Positions 26,212-36,000 of a stretch of 64,000 nucleotides of DNA are shown here, in pieces. The translations under genes were made by a program, and so were the position numbers. The stretch covers positions 124,001 to 188,000 of the forward strand of contig NZ_JAPENM010000006.1 in the NCBI RefSeq assembly GCF_026342035.1. Reading direction: 5' to 3'. Position 1 is the stretch's first letter. Each line of letters begins with the position of its first letter. Below the pieces are notes generated by a model. That model did no database searches and was not told where the DNA came from. It saw only the letters and a list, made by a program, of their open reading frames with translations. This DNA is from Aldersonia sp. NBC_00410 (GTDB taxonomy: Bacteria > Actinomycetota > Actinomycetes > Mycobacteriales > Mycobacteriaceae).

Positions 26212-26909
26212 GCGAATCGCCGGTTCTGGTGCTGGTGGCGCACGGCACGCGCAGCACCCGCGGCGTCGACATGATTGCCGCGCTCGCCGACCGGGTGCGC
26301 GAAATTGTGCCGCGCGTGCGGGTCGCCTTCGTCGACGTCCTCGGCCCGTCACCGGCCGAGATACTCGCCGACCTGGAGGGTCCGGCTGTTGTGCTGCCGG
26401 CATTCCTTGCGTCGGGCTACCACGTGCACACCGATGTGCCGCGCGAGGTGGCCGCGAGCGGGCACCGTGCGGTCGCGGTGACGCGCGCGCTCGGCCCGGA
26501 TCCCACCCTGGCCTCGATCGTGCACGCTCGGCTGCGCGACGCGGGGTGGCGACCGGGCGATGCCGTTGTGCTGGCCGCCGCCGGGTCGTCGGACCCGCGC
26601 GCGCTCGCGGACGTGCGTCGCGGGGCAGGGATGCTCGCCGAGCAGGCCGGTGGTGCGGTACGGATCGGATACATCGCGACCGGGCAACCCCGCGTCGCCG
26701 ATGTCGTTGCGCAACTGCGCTCCGACGGGCACCGACGGGTATTCGTGGCCTCGTATCTATTGGTGCACGGGCTGTTTCAGCAACGTCTGCATACCGCGGG
26801 CGCCGATGGTGTGACCGAGCCGATCGGTGAACACCCGGGCGTGGTCGAGTTGCTGGTGCAGCGCTACCGAGCCGGGGTGTCCGAACTCGACCGCGTGGCG
26901 GTGCGCTGA
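26208..26909 (+). CDS. CbiX/SirB-type sirohydrochlorin chelatase
   Basis: A 233-aa chelatase of the class that inserts Fe (or Co) into sirohydrochlorin. The catalytic His is in LVAHGTRSTRG near residue 11 and the second ligand motif is FLASGYHVHTDVP near 67-79; the C-terminal half repeats the fold (LAAAGSSDPRAL, ASYLLVHGLFQQRL). Translationally coupled to the HemD-like gene and to nirBD, so iron insertion for NirB siroheme is the natural reading. Metal preference is inferred from context. Confidence 0.88.
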   Translation: MSESPVLVLVAHGTRSTRGVDMIAALADRVREIVPRVRVAFVDVLGPSPAEILADLEGPAVVLPAFLASGYHVHTDVPREVAASGHRAVAVTRALGPDPTLASIVHARLRDAGWRPGDAVVLAAAGSSDPRALADVRRGAGMLAEQAGGAVRIGYIATGQPRVADVVAQLRSDGHRRVFVASYLLVHGLFQQRLHTAGADGVTEPIGEHPGVVELLVQRYRAGVSELDRVAVR

Positions 26910-26917
26910 GCCGCGGG

Positions 26918-28660
26918 TCAGCTCGGCAGCCGCACGAACTCCACCTCGTCGCCGTCCTGCGCATTCGGCGGCACGACCACCAGCCCGTCCGCGCCGACGA
27001 GCCCACCCAGATGCGCGGTCCGCACGCTCGGGGTTGCCGCCCAGCCGTCCGCCGTGGCGAAGACGGGAGCCAGTCGCGTCGCCGGGCCCGAACCGGCGCC
27101 GGCGTTGTGCAGTGTCACCAGTGCGCGGGGCCGTGGCCGGCGCGCCGTGAGTCCCTCCACGATCGCGGGGGCGAGCACGGACAGGGCGGCCAGCGCCGCG
27201 TACGGATTTCCGGGCAGTCCGAGCACCGGTACACCGCCGGGCAACTCCGCCACCAGGGTGGATCCACCCGGGCGGCAGGCCAAGCGCGGCACGATCATTC
27301 GAGCACGCGCGCGCTGCAGAGCGCCGCGTAACTGATCGGCCGCGCCGCCGCCGGTCGCGCCGACCACGATCAGCAAATCGATGTCGCCCACCGCGCCGAA
27401 GAGGTCGTCGAACCCGGTCGCGGTGTCGCGCAGATGGGTGCTCTGGTCGGACCGTATGCCGTTGTGCGCCAGGAATATCGGCAGGACGGGGCCGATCGAG
27501 TCGCGGGTCTGACCGTCGTGCAATGGCCCGTCGCGGCGTATCTCGTCGCCGGTCACCACCACGTGTGCCCGCACAGGTCCACGCACGTCGAGGGTGTGGA
27601 CTTCCGCGCTCGCGGCCACCGAGACCAGCGCCGGACCGATCGGGGTGCCGGGTTCGGCGAGACGTTCACCGACCGTCCAATCCTCACCGCGGCGACGAAT
27701 ATCGTCGCGTTCCGTGGCCTCCGGTCCACGATCGAGCCGATCGCCCGAGATAGCGGCGAATTCGTCGCGCAGGACCGCGGTGGCGCCCTCGGGTAGATGC
27801 GCGCCAGTCGCGATTCGGACCGCTTCGCCGGGGCGCAGTCCGTCCGGTCGTGCGCCGCCGGCGTACCCGACATCGGTACGCAACCGCCATGGCCCCGAGC
27901 CCGCGACCGCGTAGCCGTCCATTGCCGAAATATCCACGCGGGGTAGTGCTTCCGCGGCGATCAATGGCTCCACGAGGGTCGCATCCAGTGCGTCCTGCGG
28001 CTCGGTCGATCGCGCCGGGATGCGAGACAGTCCCTCCCGCAACCGTTGTCGTGCTTCGACCAGCGAGAGTGGCGCCGCCGCAGCGTCGATCTGCGCGGTC
28101 GAGTTTACGGCGGCGACGTCGTCGGGGGTGTCGCAGTCGACGATGTCGTCGAACCTGACCGTCCGGACCTCGGCGGGGACGATGTCGCCCATCCGGCGGT
28201 TCGCGGGCGCGCCGAGCTCGGCCAGCCGGTGTGCCAACACGTCGTGCGGCCATACGCCGACGAGATACTGCACGCGACCGTCTACGTCGACCGCGAATGC
28301 GGGGCGGTGCGATTCCGCGCACTGGCGGGCCAGCTCGCGCACGGTGTCAGCGCGCAGGATCGGCAGGTCCGCCGCCAGTACCACGACGCAGCCGTCGGTG
28401 CCCGGCAGCGCCGCCAGCCCGGCGACGATCCCCGCGACCGGTCCCGACCCGGGCGGGTGCTCCTGGGTTTGCACGATGGACTCGGGCAGATCGTTGCGCT
28501 GCGGGCCGACCACCGCGATCCGCTCACACCAATCGACCGCGGCCAGCGCGGTGTCGAGCATGCTGCGTCCGGCTACGACGATCGCCGGTTTGTCGACCCC
28601 GCCCATCCGACTCGCCCGGCCGCCGGCCAGCACGATCGCCTCGGCACGCATGGATGTCAT
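26918..28660 (-). CDS. fused MobA-MoeA molybdenum cofactor protein
   Basis: Two enzymes of late molybdenum cofactor assembly joined in 580 aa. Residues ~4-190 are a MobA-type nucleotidyltransferase (EAIVLAGGRASRMGGVDKPA, VVLAADLPIL). Residues ~210-580 are MoeA-like: LPRVDISAMDGYAVAG, VRIATGAHLPEGATAVL, VVVTGDEI and GLPGNPYAALAALSVL. The segment that is usually GGVSVGDxD reads VGATGGGAADQL here, so the molybdenum-insertion site is divergent. ATG 28660 chosen; ATG 28651 also possible. Convergent with the chelatase gene. It would support molybdo-enzymes such as nitrate reductase. Confidence 0.88.
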   Translation of the reverse strand: MTSMRAEAIVLAGGRASRMGGVDKPAIVVAGRSMLDTALAAVDWCERIAVVGPQRNDLPESIVQTQEHPPGSGPVAGIVAGLAALPGTDGCVVVLAADLPILRADTVRELARQCAESHRPAFAVDVDGRVQYLVGVWPHDVLAHRLAELGAPANRRMGDIVPAEVRTVRFDDIVDCDTPDDVAAVNSTAQIDAAAAPLSLVEARQRLREGLSRIPARSTEPQDALDATLVEPLIAAEALPRVDISAMDGYAVAGSGPWRLRTDVGYAGGARPDGLRPGEAVRIATGAHLPEGATAVLRDEFAAISGDRLDRGPEATERDDIRRRGEDWTVGERLAEPGTPIGPALVSVAASAEVHTLDVRGPVRAHVVVTGDEIRRDGPLHDGQTRDSIGPVLPIFLAHNGIRSDQSTHLRDTATGFDDLFGAVGDIDLLIVVGATGGGAADQLRGALQRARARMIVPRLACRPGGSTLVAELPGGVPVLGLPGNPYAALAALSVLAPAIVEGLTARRPRPRALVTLHNAGAGSGPATRLAPVFATADGWAATPSVRTAHLGGLVGADGLVVVPPNAQDGDEVEFVRLPS

Positions 28661-28686
28661 CGTTGCATACGCCCGGCCCGAGCGAA

Positions 28687-28980
28687 TCAGTACTGCCAGC
28701 GCGCCTGCGCCAACCGAACCCGCCCGTCCACGATCGGCGCGCCCTCGGCCGCGAGCAGTGTGAGTTGGCGCGACGCGAGATGGGCGGCGGGCCGTCCCGA
28801 CGCGCCGATCACCCGATGCCAGGGTAGATCCGCGGCGTCGATACGCATGATCCATCCAACCGTGCGGGCACTGGAAAGCCCTGCGGCCGAGGCGATATCG
28901 CCATAAGTCGCGACCCGGCCGGGTGGGATCGCGGCCACCAGCTCGCGCACCCGCTCCACCTGCTCCGCGGTCGTGGCCAT
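28687..28980 (-). CDS. alkyltransferase-like (ATL) DNA-binding protein
   Basis: The 97-aa protein is the DNA-binding domain of O6-alkylguanine-DNA alkyltransferase, with GRVATYGDIASAAGLSSART and, where the enzyme has PCHRV, the sequence LPWHRVIG. Loss of the acceptor cysteine (Trp here) defines ATL proteins, which bind O6-alkylguanine and recruit nucleotide excision repair instead of reversing damage. Start is ATG. The same gene stands near adnA in mycobacteria. It begins 2 nt after the end of the upstream hydrolase gene, so the two are one operon. Confidence 0.9.
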   Translation of the reverse strand: MATTAEQVERVRELVAAIPPGRVATYGDIASAAGLSSARTVGWIMRIDAADLPWHRVIGASGRPAAHLASRQLTLLAAEGAPIVDGRVRLAQARWQY

Positions 28981-28982
28981 CG

Positions 28983-29759
28983 CTACAGCAGTCGGCGAAT
29001 CAGGCGCGCGACTTCGGCCGGCTGCGCCTGCGAAACCATGTGGTTGCAGTCGAGTTCGTGAACCTCGAGCGCTGCACCGAGGTGGGACTGCAGCGCCGAG
29101 CGGAGTTTCGCCGTGACATAGGGCGGCTGCACCCGCATCGCCTGGACCAACACGGTGCGCATCGCTGCCGGCGGCAGCACAAAGTCGCGGGCGAGCTCGC
29201 CCCAGAACGCGGTGATCGCGGGCAGGCTCATCCGCCAGCCGACCCGGCCGTTCGAGGTCGGGACCAGATGCTCGGCAAGCTCCGCGTCGATCATCGATTC
29301 GGGCACGTCCGCCCACGCGCCGTGCACCTTCTCCGCCTTCGCCTCTTCGGCATCGGTGTAATCCGGCGAGTCGAGAGTCGCGTATGCAACGTCGAGCAGA
29401 TCGAACGGGTCGAGCGCGATTGCCGGATCGAGCAGCACCAGGCCGCGCACCAGGTCGGGGTGGTGATGCGCCAGGTGCAGCGCGACGGCGCCACCGAACG
29501 AATGGCCGACAACCAGCGCAGGGGCGGCGGATTCGGTGGCGAGCAGCGCGCGCAGATCCGCGACATGCGCCTCGAAGCTCCACGGCGGCGCGGACGGCGA
29601 GCGGCCGTGCCCGCGCAGGTCGGGCGCGAGAATCCTGGCCTCCGGCAGCTGCTCGACGGCAAGCGATTCCCATCGCCTGCCGTGTCCGGTGAGTCCGTGC
29701 AGGGCGAGGATCGTGGGTCCGTCGGCGGGGCCGAAGCGGTGCAGATGAAGGTCGGGCAC
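28983..29759 (-). CDS. alpha/beta hydrolase, LipV-like
   Basis: A 258-aa alpha/beta hydrolase: oxyanion region ALHGLTGHGRRWE, nucleophile elbow VVGHSFGGAVALH, acid residue in LLDPAIALDP region and the catalytic His in ELDCNHMVSQ. The mycobacterial gene divergent from adnA is lipV, and position and fold agree. The GTG is chosen because the conserved fold begins there; no clear ribosome binding site is seen. It is upstream of and almost touches the ATL gene. Ester substrate unknown. Confidence 0.83.
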   Translation of the reverse strand: MPDLHLHRFGPADGPTILALHGLTGHGRRWESLAVEQLPEARILAPDLRGHGRSPSAPPWSFEAHVADLRALLATESAAPALVVGHSFGGAVALHLAHHHPDLVRGLVLLDPAIALDPFDLLDVAYATLDSPDYTDAEEAKAEKVHGAWADVPESMIDAELAEHLVPTSNGRVGWRMSLPAITAFWGELARDFVLPPAAMRTVLVQAMRVQPPYVTAKLRSALQSHLGAALEVHELDCNHMVSQAQPAEVARLIRRLL

Positions 29760-29803
29760 GGGGTCGAGTGTTCCTGTCGGTGGCGTCTGCTGCAATTGCG
29801 ACC

Positions 29804-32800
29804 ATGACGAGCCCCCGCCGTGACGCGCACCCGACGCGGCTCGTGCGTCGTCCGGCGCCAACGGGCGTGACCAGGGAGTGGACGGGGGACGCTCGTCGGC
29901 TGTTCGACGCCACCCCCGACGCCGCCGGCGCGTCGCCCTGGCAGGTGCTCGGCGGGCCGGGCACGGGCAAGTCGGCGCTGCTCACCGACTTCGTGGTGGA
30001 CCGGATCGCCACCGGGGCGGACCCGGAATCGGTGTTGCTGCTCACGCACTCGCGTTCGGCGGCCGATGCGGCGCGTGCCGCCATCACCTCCGGCCTGCTC
30101 GGCCGCGACGGTGCGGGTGTGCGCAACGCCACCAGGGAGCCGCTGGTGCGGACCGTGCATTCCTACGCCTTCGCGGTCCTGCGGCTGCAGGCCGCCGCGC
30201 ATGGCAATCCGCCGCCCCGGTTGATGACCGGCGCCGAGCAGGACGCGGTCATCCGGGAGATGCTGCTCGGGGACATCGATGACGGTGGACAGATGTGGCC
30301 GGAGCGGTTGCGGCCGGCGCTCGCACTGGGCGGATTCGCGACCGAGCTGCGGGAGCTGCTGTTGCGCGCGAGCGAACGCGGCCTCGGGCCGGAGGATCTG
30401 GTGAAACTCGGTCGCAAACGCCACCGGCCCGAATGGGTGGCGGCGGGCAAATTCGCGATCCGGCTCGAACAGTCGACGCTGCTGCGGTTCGCGGTGGGGG
30501 TGGAGGCGCCCGAGGCGAGCGCCCCCGCCCTGGACGCCGCCGAACTCGTCGGTGCCGCGCTGAGCGCGTTCGCCGCGGACCGTGAACTGCTCGCGCGGGA
30601 ACGTCAACGGATCCGCTACCTGCTCGTCGACGACGCGCAGCATCTGGATCCACAGGCGGCGCACCTGGTCCGTCTCGTCGGTACCGGCACGGCGGCCACC
30701 GTCGTCGCGGGGGATCCCGATCAGGCGGTGTTCAATTTTCGCGGTGCCGACTCGGCGTTTCTGACCGGCCTATCCGATGCCGATCCGGCGCGACGGGTGC
30801 TGTTGACCAGCAACTTTCGTGCCGCGCAGCGGATCGCCTCGATCACGGCGCGGCTCGCGGGCCGGCTACCGGGGCTGCCGCCACATCGCGGGGCCGCGGC
30901 GCCGCCGGACGCCGAGCCGGGGCTGGTGCGGGTGGAGGTCGCCGCGACGGTGGCCAAGGAAGCGGCGCTGATCGCGGATCATCTGCGCCGCGCGCACCTC
31001 TACGACGGTGTCCCGTGGTCGGACATGGCGGTCGTGATGCGGTCGGTGCCGCTCTCACTTGCGCCGCTGCGGCGTGCGCTCGCCGCCGCGGGCGTACCGA
31101 CGAACATTCCGGTTTCCGAGACTCCGCTGGCCCGGCAGCGCGGTGCGGCCTGGCTGCTGCAGGTGCTGCGCGCGATCACCGCCGACACGACGGCGGAGTT
31201 CACCGTCGACGACGCGCTCGCGCTCCTGTCCGGTCCGGTTGGCGGCGCCGATCCGGTGGCGCTACGCCGGCTGCGACGCGGGATACGTCGCGGCGCAACC
31301 GCGGCCGGCCGCGACGAGGAATCCGGTGAGCTCCTGCGTCGTCTGCTGGCGGCGGTACCCGACGAGCAGGCCGATGAACTGCTCGCCGGCCTGACCGACG
31401 TCGAGGTGGCCCCGTTGCGCCGGGTGCTGAAGGTGCTCGCCAGGGCGCGGACGGTGCAGCGCACCGGCAAGGGTGTCGAGGACGTGTTGTGGGCGGCGTG
31501 GCAGTCCTCCGGGCTCGAGCGTGGCTGGACGGCGGCGTGCGCGCGCGGCGGCACGCTCGGTGCACAGGCCGACCGCGATCTCGACAGTGTCGTGGGCCTG
31601 TTCGACGCCGCCGCCGCCTACGTCGACCGGCTGCCGCGCGCAGGTATCGAGGGCTTCGTGGACTACATGGAGCGCCAACAGATCCCGGGCGGATCCGGTC
31701 GCGACGCCGCCGAGCCCGAGGCGGTCGCATTGCTGTCCGCGCACGCCGCGGCCGGGCGGGAGTGGGCCGTGGTCGCCGTGGCAGGTGTGCAGGAAGGGCT
31801 GTGGCCGGGGCTGCGGGCCCGCGGGACGTTGCTCGGCACCGAGGATCTCGTCGACCTCGCCGCAGGTACCGGCGCCGACGGCGAACGGCTGTCGCGCACC
31901 GCCCCGCTGCTCGCCGAGGAACGTCGCTTGCTGCTGGTGGCCTGTAGTCGCGCGCGTCGTTCGCTGCTCGTCACGGCAGTCGAATCCGCAGCCGGTGACC
32001 GGGATCTGACCCCGTCGCGCTTCATCGACGAACTCGTCGCGGACAGTGCGGAATTCGAGGCCGGGCCAATGTACGAGCGGCGCGGCGGTGACGTGCGGGT
32101 GCTGGCGTTGCCTGCGCTCGTCGCCGAATTGCGCGCCGTCGTGTGTGATCCGCTGATCGCAGAACACGATCGACCGCGGCACCAGCGGGCCGCTCGTCAA
32201 CTCGCTCGGCTGGCCGCGGCAGGGGTACGCGGCGCGCACCCGGACGAGTGGTACGCGACCGTCGAGACGAGTTCGGCGCGCCCGATGTGGGAGCAGGGTG
32301 GCGAGCCGGTGCGGGTGTCGCCTTCGGTGGTGGAGCAGCTGTCCACCTGCCCGCTGCGCTGGGCGCTGCAGCGGCACGGCGGCGACGACGGGGCGAACGT
32401 GCACGCGATCAAGGGGAACGTGGTGCACACCCTCGTCCAGGCCGTGGCCGGCGGCGTGCCCGAAGCCGCGATTCGCCGGGCACTCGAGGTGGCCTGGCAG
32501 GCCGTCGATCTCGGCTCGGACTGGCACGCGCGACAGGAGTTGCACCGCGCCGAGGGCATGTTGGAAACGTTCACCGCGTGGCTGCGCGCGTCCCGGCTCG
32601 AGCTGACTCTGGAAGGAGTCGAGGTGGTGGTCGACTGCCTGCTGCCCGCGCGCACCCAGGACGAGCCCGCGGTCCGCATCGCGGGGCGGATCGACCGGCT
32701 CGAGCGCGACCCCGACGGCCGGGTCGTGGTGGTGGACATGAAGACCGGCAAGACCCCGATCAGCAAGCAGGCCGCACGCGAGCACCCGCAATTGGCCACC

Positions 32801-33091
32801 TACCAGGTTGCCGCGGCAGCCGGGGGGGTGTCCGGCGGCGAGGCGGCCGAACCCGGCGGCGGCAGACTGGTCTACGTTGCGAAATCGAACGCGAAAGAGG
32901 GTGCAACGCAACGGCTTCAGCCGCCGCTCGATGCCGAAGACATCGACCGGTGGCGCGGCCTGATCCACGCGGCGGCCGCGGCCACGCAAGGACCGCAGTA
33001 CCTCGCGGTGGTGAACGACGGCTGCCGGCACTGCCCGGTGCAGACGAGTTGTCCGGCAAAGGATTCCGGCAGGCAGGTGACGAACGGATGA
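29804..33091 (+). CDS. adnA: AdnA helicase-nuclease subunit
   Basis: One half of the AdnAB motor-nuclease that resects DNA double-strand breaks in mycobacteria and relatives. 1095 aa: UvrD-like helicase with Walker A VLGGPGTGKSALL near 48, LLVDDAQHLDPQ as Walker B, GDPDQAVFNFRGADS and SNFRAAQR; a C-terminal RecB-type nuclease with VVVVDMKTGKTP; and a four-Cys iron-sulfur staple (STCPLRW, then CRHCPVQTSCP). ATG 29804 gives the expected N terminus. Stop overlaps adnB by 4 nt. Divergent from the lipV-like gene. Confidence 0.94.
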   Translation: MTSPRRDAHPTRLVRRPAPTGVTREWTGDARRLFDATPDAAGASPWQVLGGPGTGKSALLTDFVVDRIATGADPESVLLLTHSRSAADAARAAITSGLLGRDGAGVRNATREPLVRTVHSYAFAVLRLQAAAHGNPPPRLMTGAEQDAVIREMLLGDIDDGGQMWPERLRPALALGGFATELRELLLRASERGLGPEDLVKLGRKRHRPEWVAAGKFAIRLEQSTLLRFAVGVEAPEASAPALDAAELVGAALSAFAADRELLARERQRIRYLLVDDAQHLDPQAAHLVRLVGTGTAATVVAGDPDQAVFNFRGADSAFLTGLSDADPARRVLLTSNFRAAQRIASITARLAGRLPGLPPHRGAAAPPDAEPGLVRVEVAATVAKEAALIADHLRRAHLYDGVPWSDMAVVMRSVPLSLAPLRRALAAAGVPTNIPVSETPLARQRGAAWLLQVLRAITADTTAEFTVDDALALLSGPVGGADPVALRRLRRGIRRGATAAGRDEESGELLRRLLAAVPDEQADELLAGLTDVEVAPLRRVLKVLARARTVQRTGKGVEDVLWAAWQSSGLERGWTAACARGGTLGAQADRDLDSVVGLFDAAAAYVDRLPRAGIEGFVDYMERQQIPGGSGRDAAEPEAVALLSAHAAAGREWAVVAVAGVQEGLWPGLRARGTLLGTEDLVDLAAGTGADGERLSRTAPLLAEERRLLLVACSRARRSLLVTAVESAAGDRDLTPSRFIDELVADSAEFEAGPMYERRGGDVRVLALPALVAELRAVVCDPLIAEHDRPRHQRAARQLARLAAAGVRGAHPDEWYATVETSSARPMWEQGGEPVRVSPSVVEQLSTCPLRWALQRHGGDDGANVHAIKGNVVHTLVQAVAGGVPEAAIRRALEVAWQAVDLGSDWHARQELHRAEGMLETFTAWLRASRLELTLEGVEVVVDCLLPARTQDEPAVRIAGRIDRLERDPDGRVVVVDMKTGKTPISKQAAREHPQLATYQVAAAAGGVSGGEAAEPGGGRLVYVAKSNAKEGATQRLQPPLDAEDIDRWRGLIHAAAAATQGPQYLAVVNDGCRHCPVQTSCPAKDSGRQVTNG

Positions 33092-36000
33092 GTAGAGCAC
33101 AACCGAAGGTCGGGCCCGTCGAACTCGCACGGGCGCTCGGTCAACCGGAGCCGACCCCGGAACAACAGGCGGTGATCGCCGCTCCGCCCGGGCCGACGCT
33201 GGTGGTCGCCGGTGCCGGTGCCGGAAAGACCGAGACGATGGCGGCACGCGTGGTGTGGATGGTCGCCAATGGCTTCGTCGAGCCGGATCAGGTCCTCGGC
33301 CTGACCTTCACCCGCAAGGCCGCGCAACAGTTGGGGGTCCGGATCCGCGCCCGACTGTCCCGCCTCGCGGGTTCGCCGCTGGTGACGGAACTCGACCCGA
33401 GCGGTCGGCTGCGTGAGGTGATCACCGCGTCGGATCCTGAGATCAGCACCTACCACTCCTATGCCGGCCGGCTGCTCGGCGAGCACGGTCTGCTGTTGCC
33501 GATCGAACCGGCGGCCACGTTGCTGTCCGAGACCCAGTTGTGGCAGTTCACACATCGGCTGGTCGCGGCCTGGGACGGTGAGCTGGACACCGAGCGCACT
33601 CCGGCCACGATCACCGAGGCGGTGCTGGCGCTGTCCGGCCAGCTGGCCGAGCATCTCGTCGAACCCGCCGACCTGCGCGAGGCGTACACCGAATTGGACA
33701 AGCTGGTGCACACGTTGCCGCCCGGACCGGGTAAGCGCGGTGCGCCGACCAGGGTGCTGCTCGATATCGTCGATGCCCAGAAGGAACGGGTCTCGCTGCT
33801 GCCCATGGTCACCCGCCTCGCGACGGAGTTGCGCGCCCGCGGGCTGCTCGACTACGGCAGCCAGATGTCGCTGGCGGCCCGGCTCGCGGACGAACACCCG
33901 GATGTCGGTGCGGCCCAGCGCCAGCGGTTCCGGCTCGTGTTGCTCGACGAGTACCAGGACACCGGCCACGCCCAGCGGGTGCTGCTATCCGCGCTGTTCG
34001 GTGGTGCGGTGGACAAGCGGCTGTCGGTCACCGCGGTGGGCGATCCGATGCAGTCGATCTACGGCTGGCGGGGCGCCTCCGCGGCGAACCTGCCACGATT
34101 CGCGACCGATTTCCCTTGTGCGCCGGGCAAACCGGCACACACGCTGCCCCTGATGACGAGCTGGCGCAATCCGGCCGAGGCCCTGGTGCTGGCCAACCGC
34201 GTCGCCGAACCGTTGCGTTCCGGCGCAGTGCAAGTCGCGGCGTTGCGACCCAAACCGGATGCCGGTCCCGGCACGGTGGCGCTCGCGCTCACCGACACCG
34301 TCGCCGACGAGCGTGAATGGATCGCGGAACGGATCGCCGAGGAGTACGCGGCCGCGGCCGCCCGCGAGCAGGGCCCGCCCACGGCGGCGGTGCTGGTGCG
34401 GCGTAACTCCGACAGCGCGCCGATCGCGGAAGCAATACGGGCCAAGGGGATCCCGGTCGAGATCGTCGGCCTCGGCGGGTTGCTCGGCACTCCCGAAGTC
34501 GCCGACGTGGTGGCGATGCTGCGTTTGATCGCCGATCCCACCGCGGGTAGTGCCGCCATGCGCGTGCTCACCGGCGCACGGTGGCAGCTCGGCATCACCG
34601 ACATCGCCGCACTGTCGCGCCGTGCGCGTGAGCTATCGATCCGGCAACCTCCAGCGAGCGCGGAGATCCACGACGCTGCCGAATTGCGTGCCGCGCTGAC
34701 CGCCGCCGTCCCGGCCGATCACACGGAGCAGGCCGGGCTCGCTGATGCAATCGCCGATCCCGGTCCGGCGCAGCAGTATTCCGCGGCAGGCCACACCCGG
34801 ATCCGCGCGCTCGGCAAGGAACTCGCCGCGCTGCGCGAGCGCATCGCGCAGCCGCTGACCGAACTCGTCGCCGACGTGGAACGCACGATCGGGATCGGTA
34901 TCGAAGCGCAGGCCCGCCGCACCTCCGGTGGTGCCGGCCGCGAGCATCTCGATGCGTTCGCCGACGTCGTTGCCGGGTATGCGACCGATCCAGCCGCGAC
35001 GGTGACCGGCCTGCTCGCGTTCTTCGATGCGGCCGAATCCATCGAAAACGGTTTGGAACCGGGCGAAGTCGAGGTCGCGGCGGACCGGGTGCAGGTGCTG
35101 ACCGTGCACTCGGCGAAGGGTCTGGAGTGGGAGGTGGTGGCCGTGCCGCACGTCGTGCGCGGAGTGTTCCCCTCCGGTGTCGCCTCGGGCACCTGGTTGG
35201 GCGCGCTCGGTGAACTGCCGCCCTCGTTGCGCGGTGACCGGGTTCGCGAGGGGGAGCGCACCGACGGCGTACCGGTGCTCGACCTCGACGGGATCGGCGA
35301 TCGGGCCGGGCTCGAGCAGGCGATCAAGCAGCACAAGGAGGCGCTGGCGAGGCGTCGCCACGACGAGGATCGTCGGCTGTTCTATGTCGCGCTGACGAGA
35401 ACCGAGCGGGCGCTGTATGTTTCCGGACACCACTGGGGCGAGACCGGGGCGGAACCGAAAGGCCCCTCGGAGTTCCTGCTCGATCTAGCTGCCGCGATCG
35501 CCGAGGCCGACGAGTGGGCCGAGTCCGGTGCCCGTGGGGGCCCTGCCCGGGTGGGAACTGTGCTGCGGTGGGATCCGGCACCGGAGCCGGGAACACTCAA
35601 TCCATTTACCGAGCACCCGGTTTCGGCTCAGTGGCCGCGCGATCCGGTGGGCACTCGTCGGACTGCATTGCTCTCAGGTGCCGCGGCGGTACGTGCCGCG
35701 CTCGACGATCTCCCGACCACCGACCCGGAATCCCCGAACGCAGGGCCCACAGACGATCCCGTCTCCGACGATCCCGACAACTGGGCGGCGGACGTCGACG
35801 CCCTGCTCGCCGAACGCGCCAATACCTCCGACGTTCGCTCCGAAGTGGTCCTGCCGCAGCAACTTTCGGTGTCGCAATTGGTGGAGTTGCGGGCCGGAAA
35901 GCTCGCCGACCGGTTGCGGCGGCCGCTGCCGTATCCGCCGAACCCGTTCGCGCGCCGTGGCACCGCGTTCCATGCCTGGGTCGAACGGCGGTTCGGCGCG

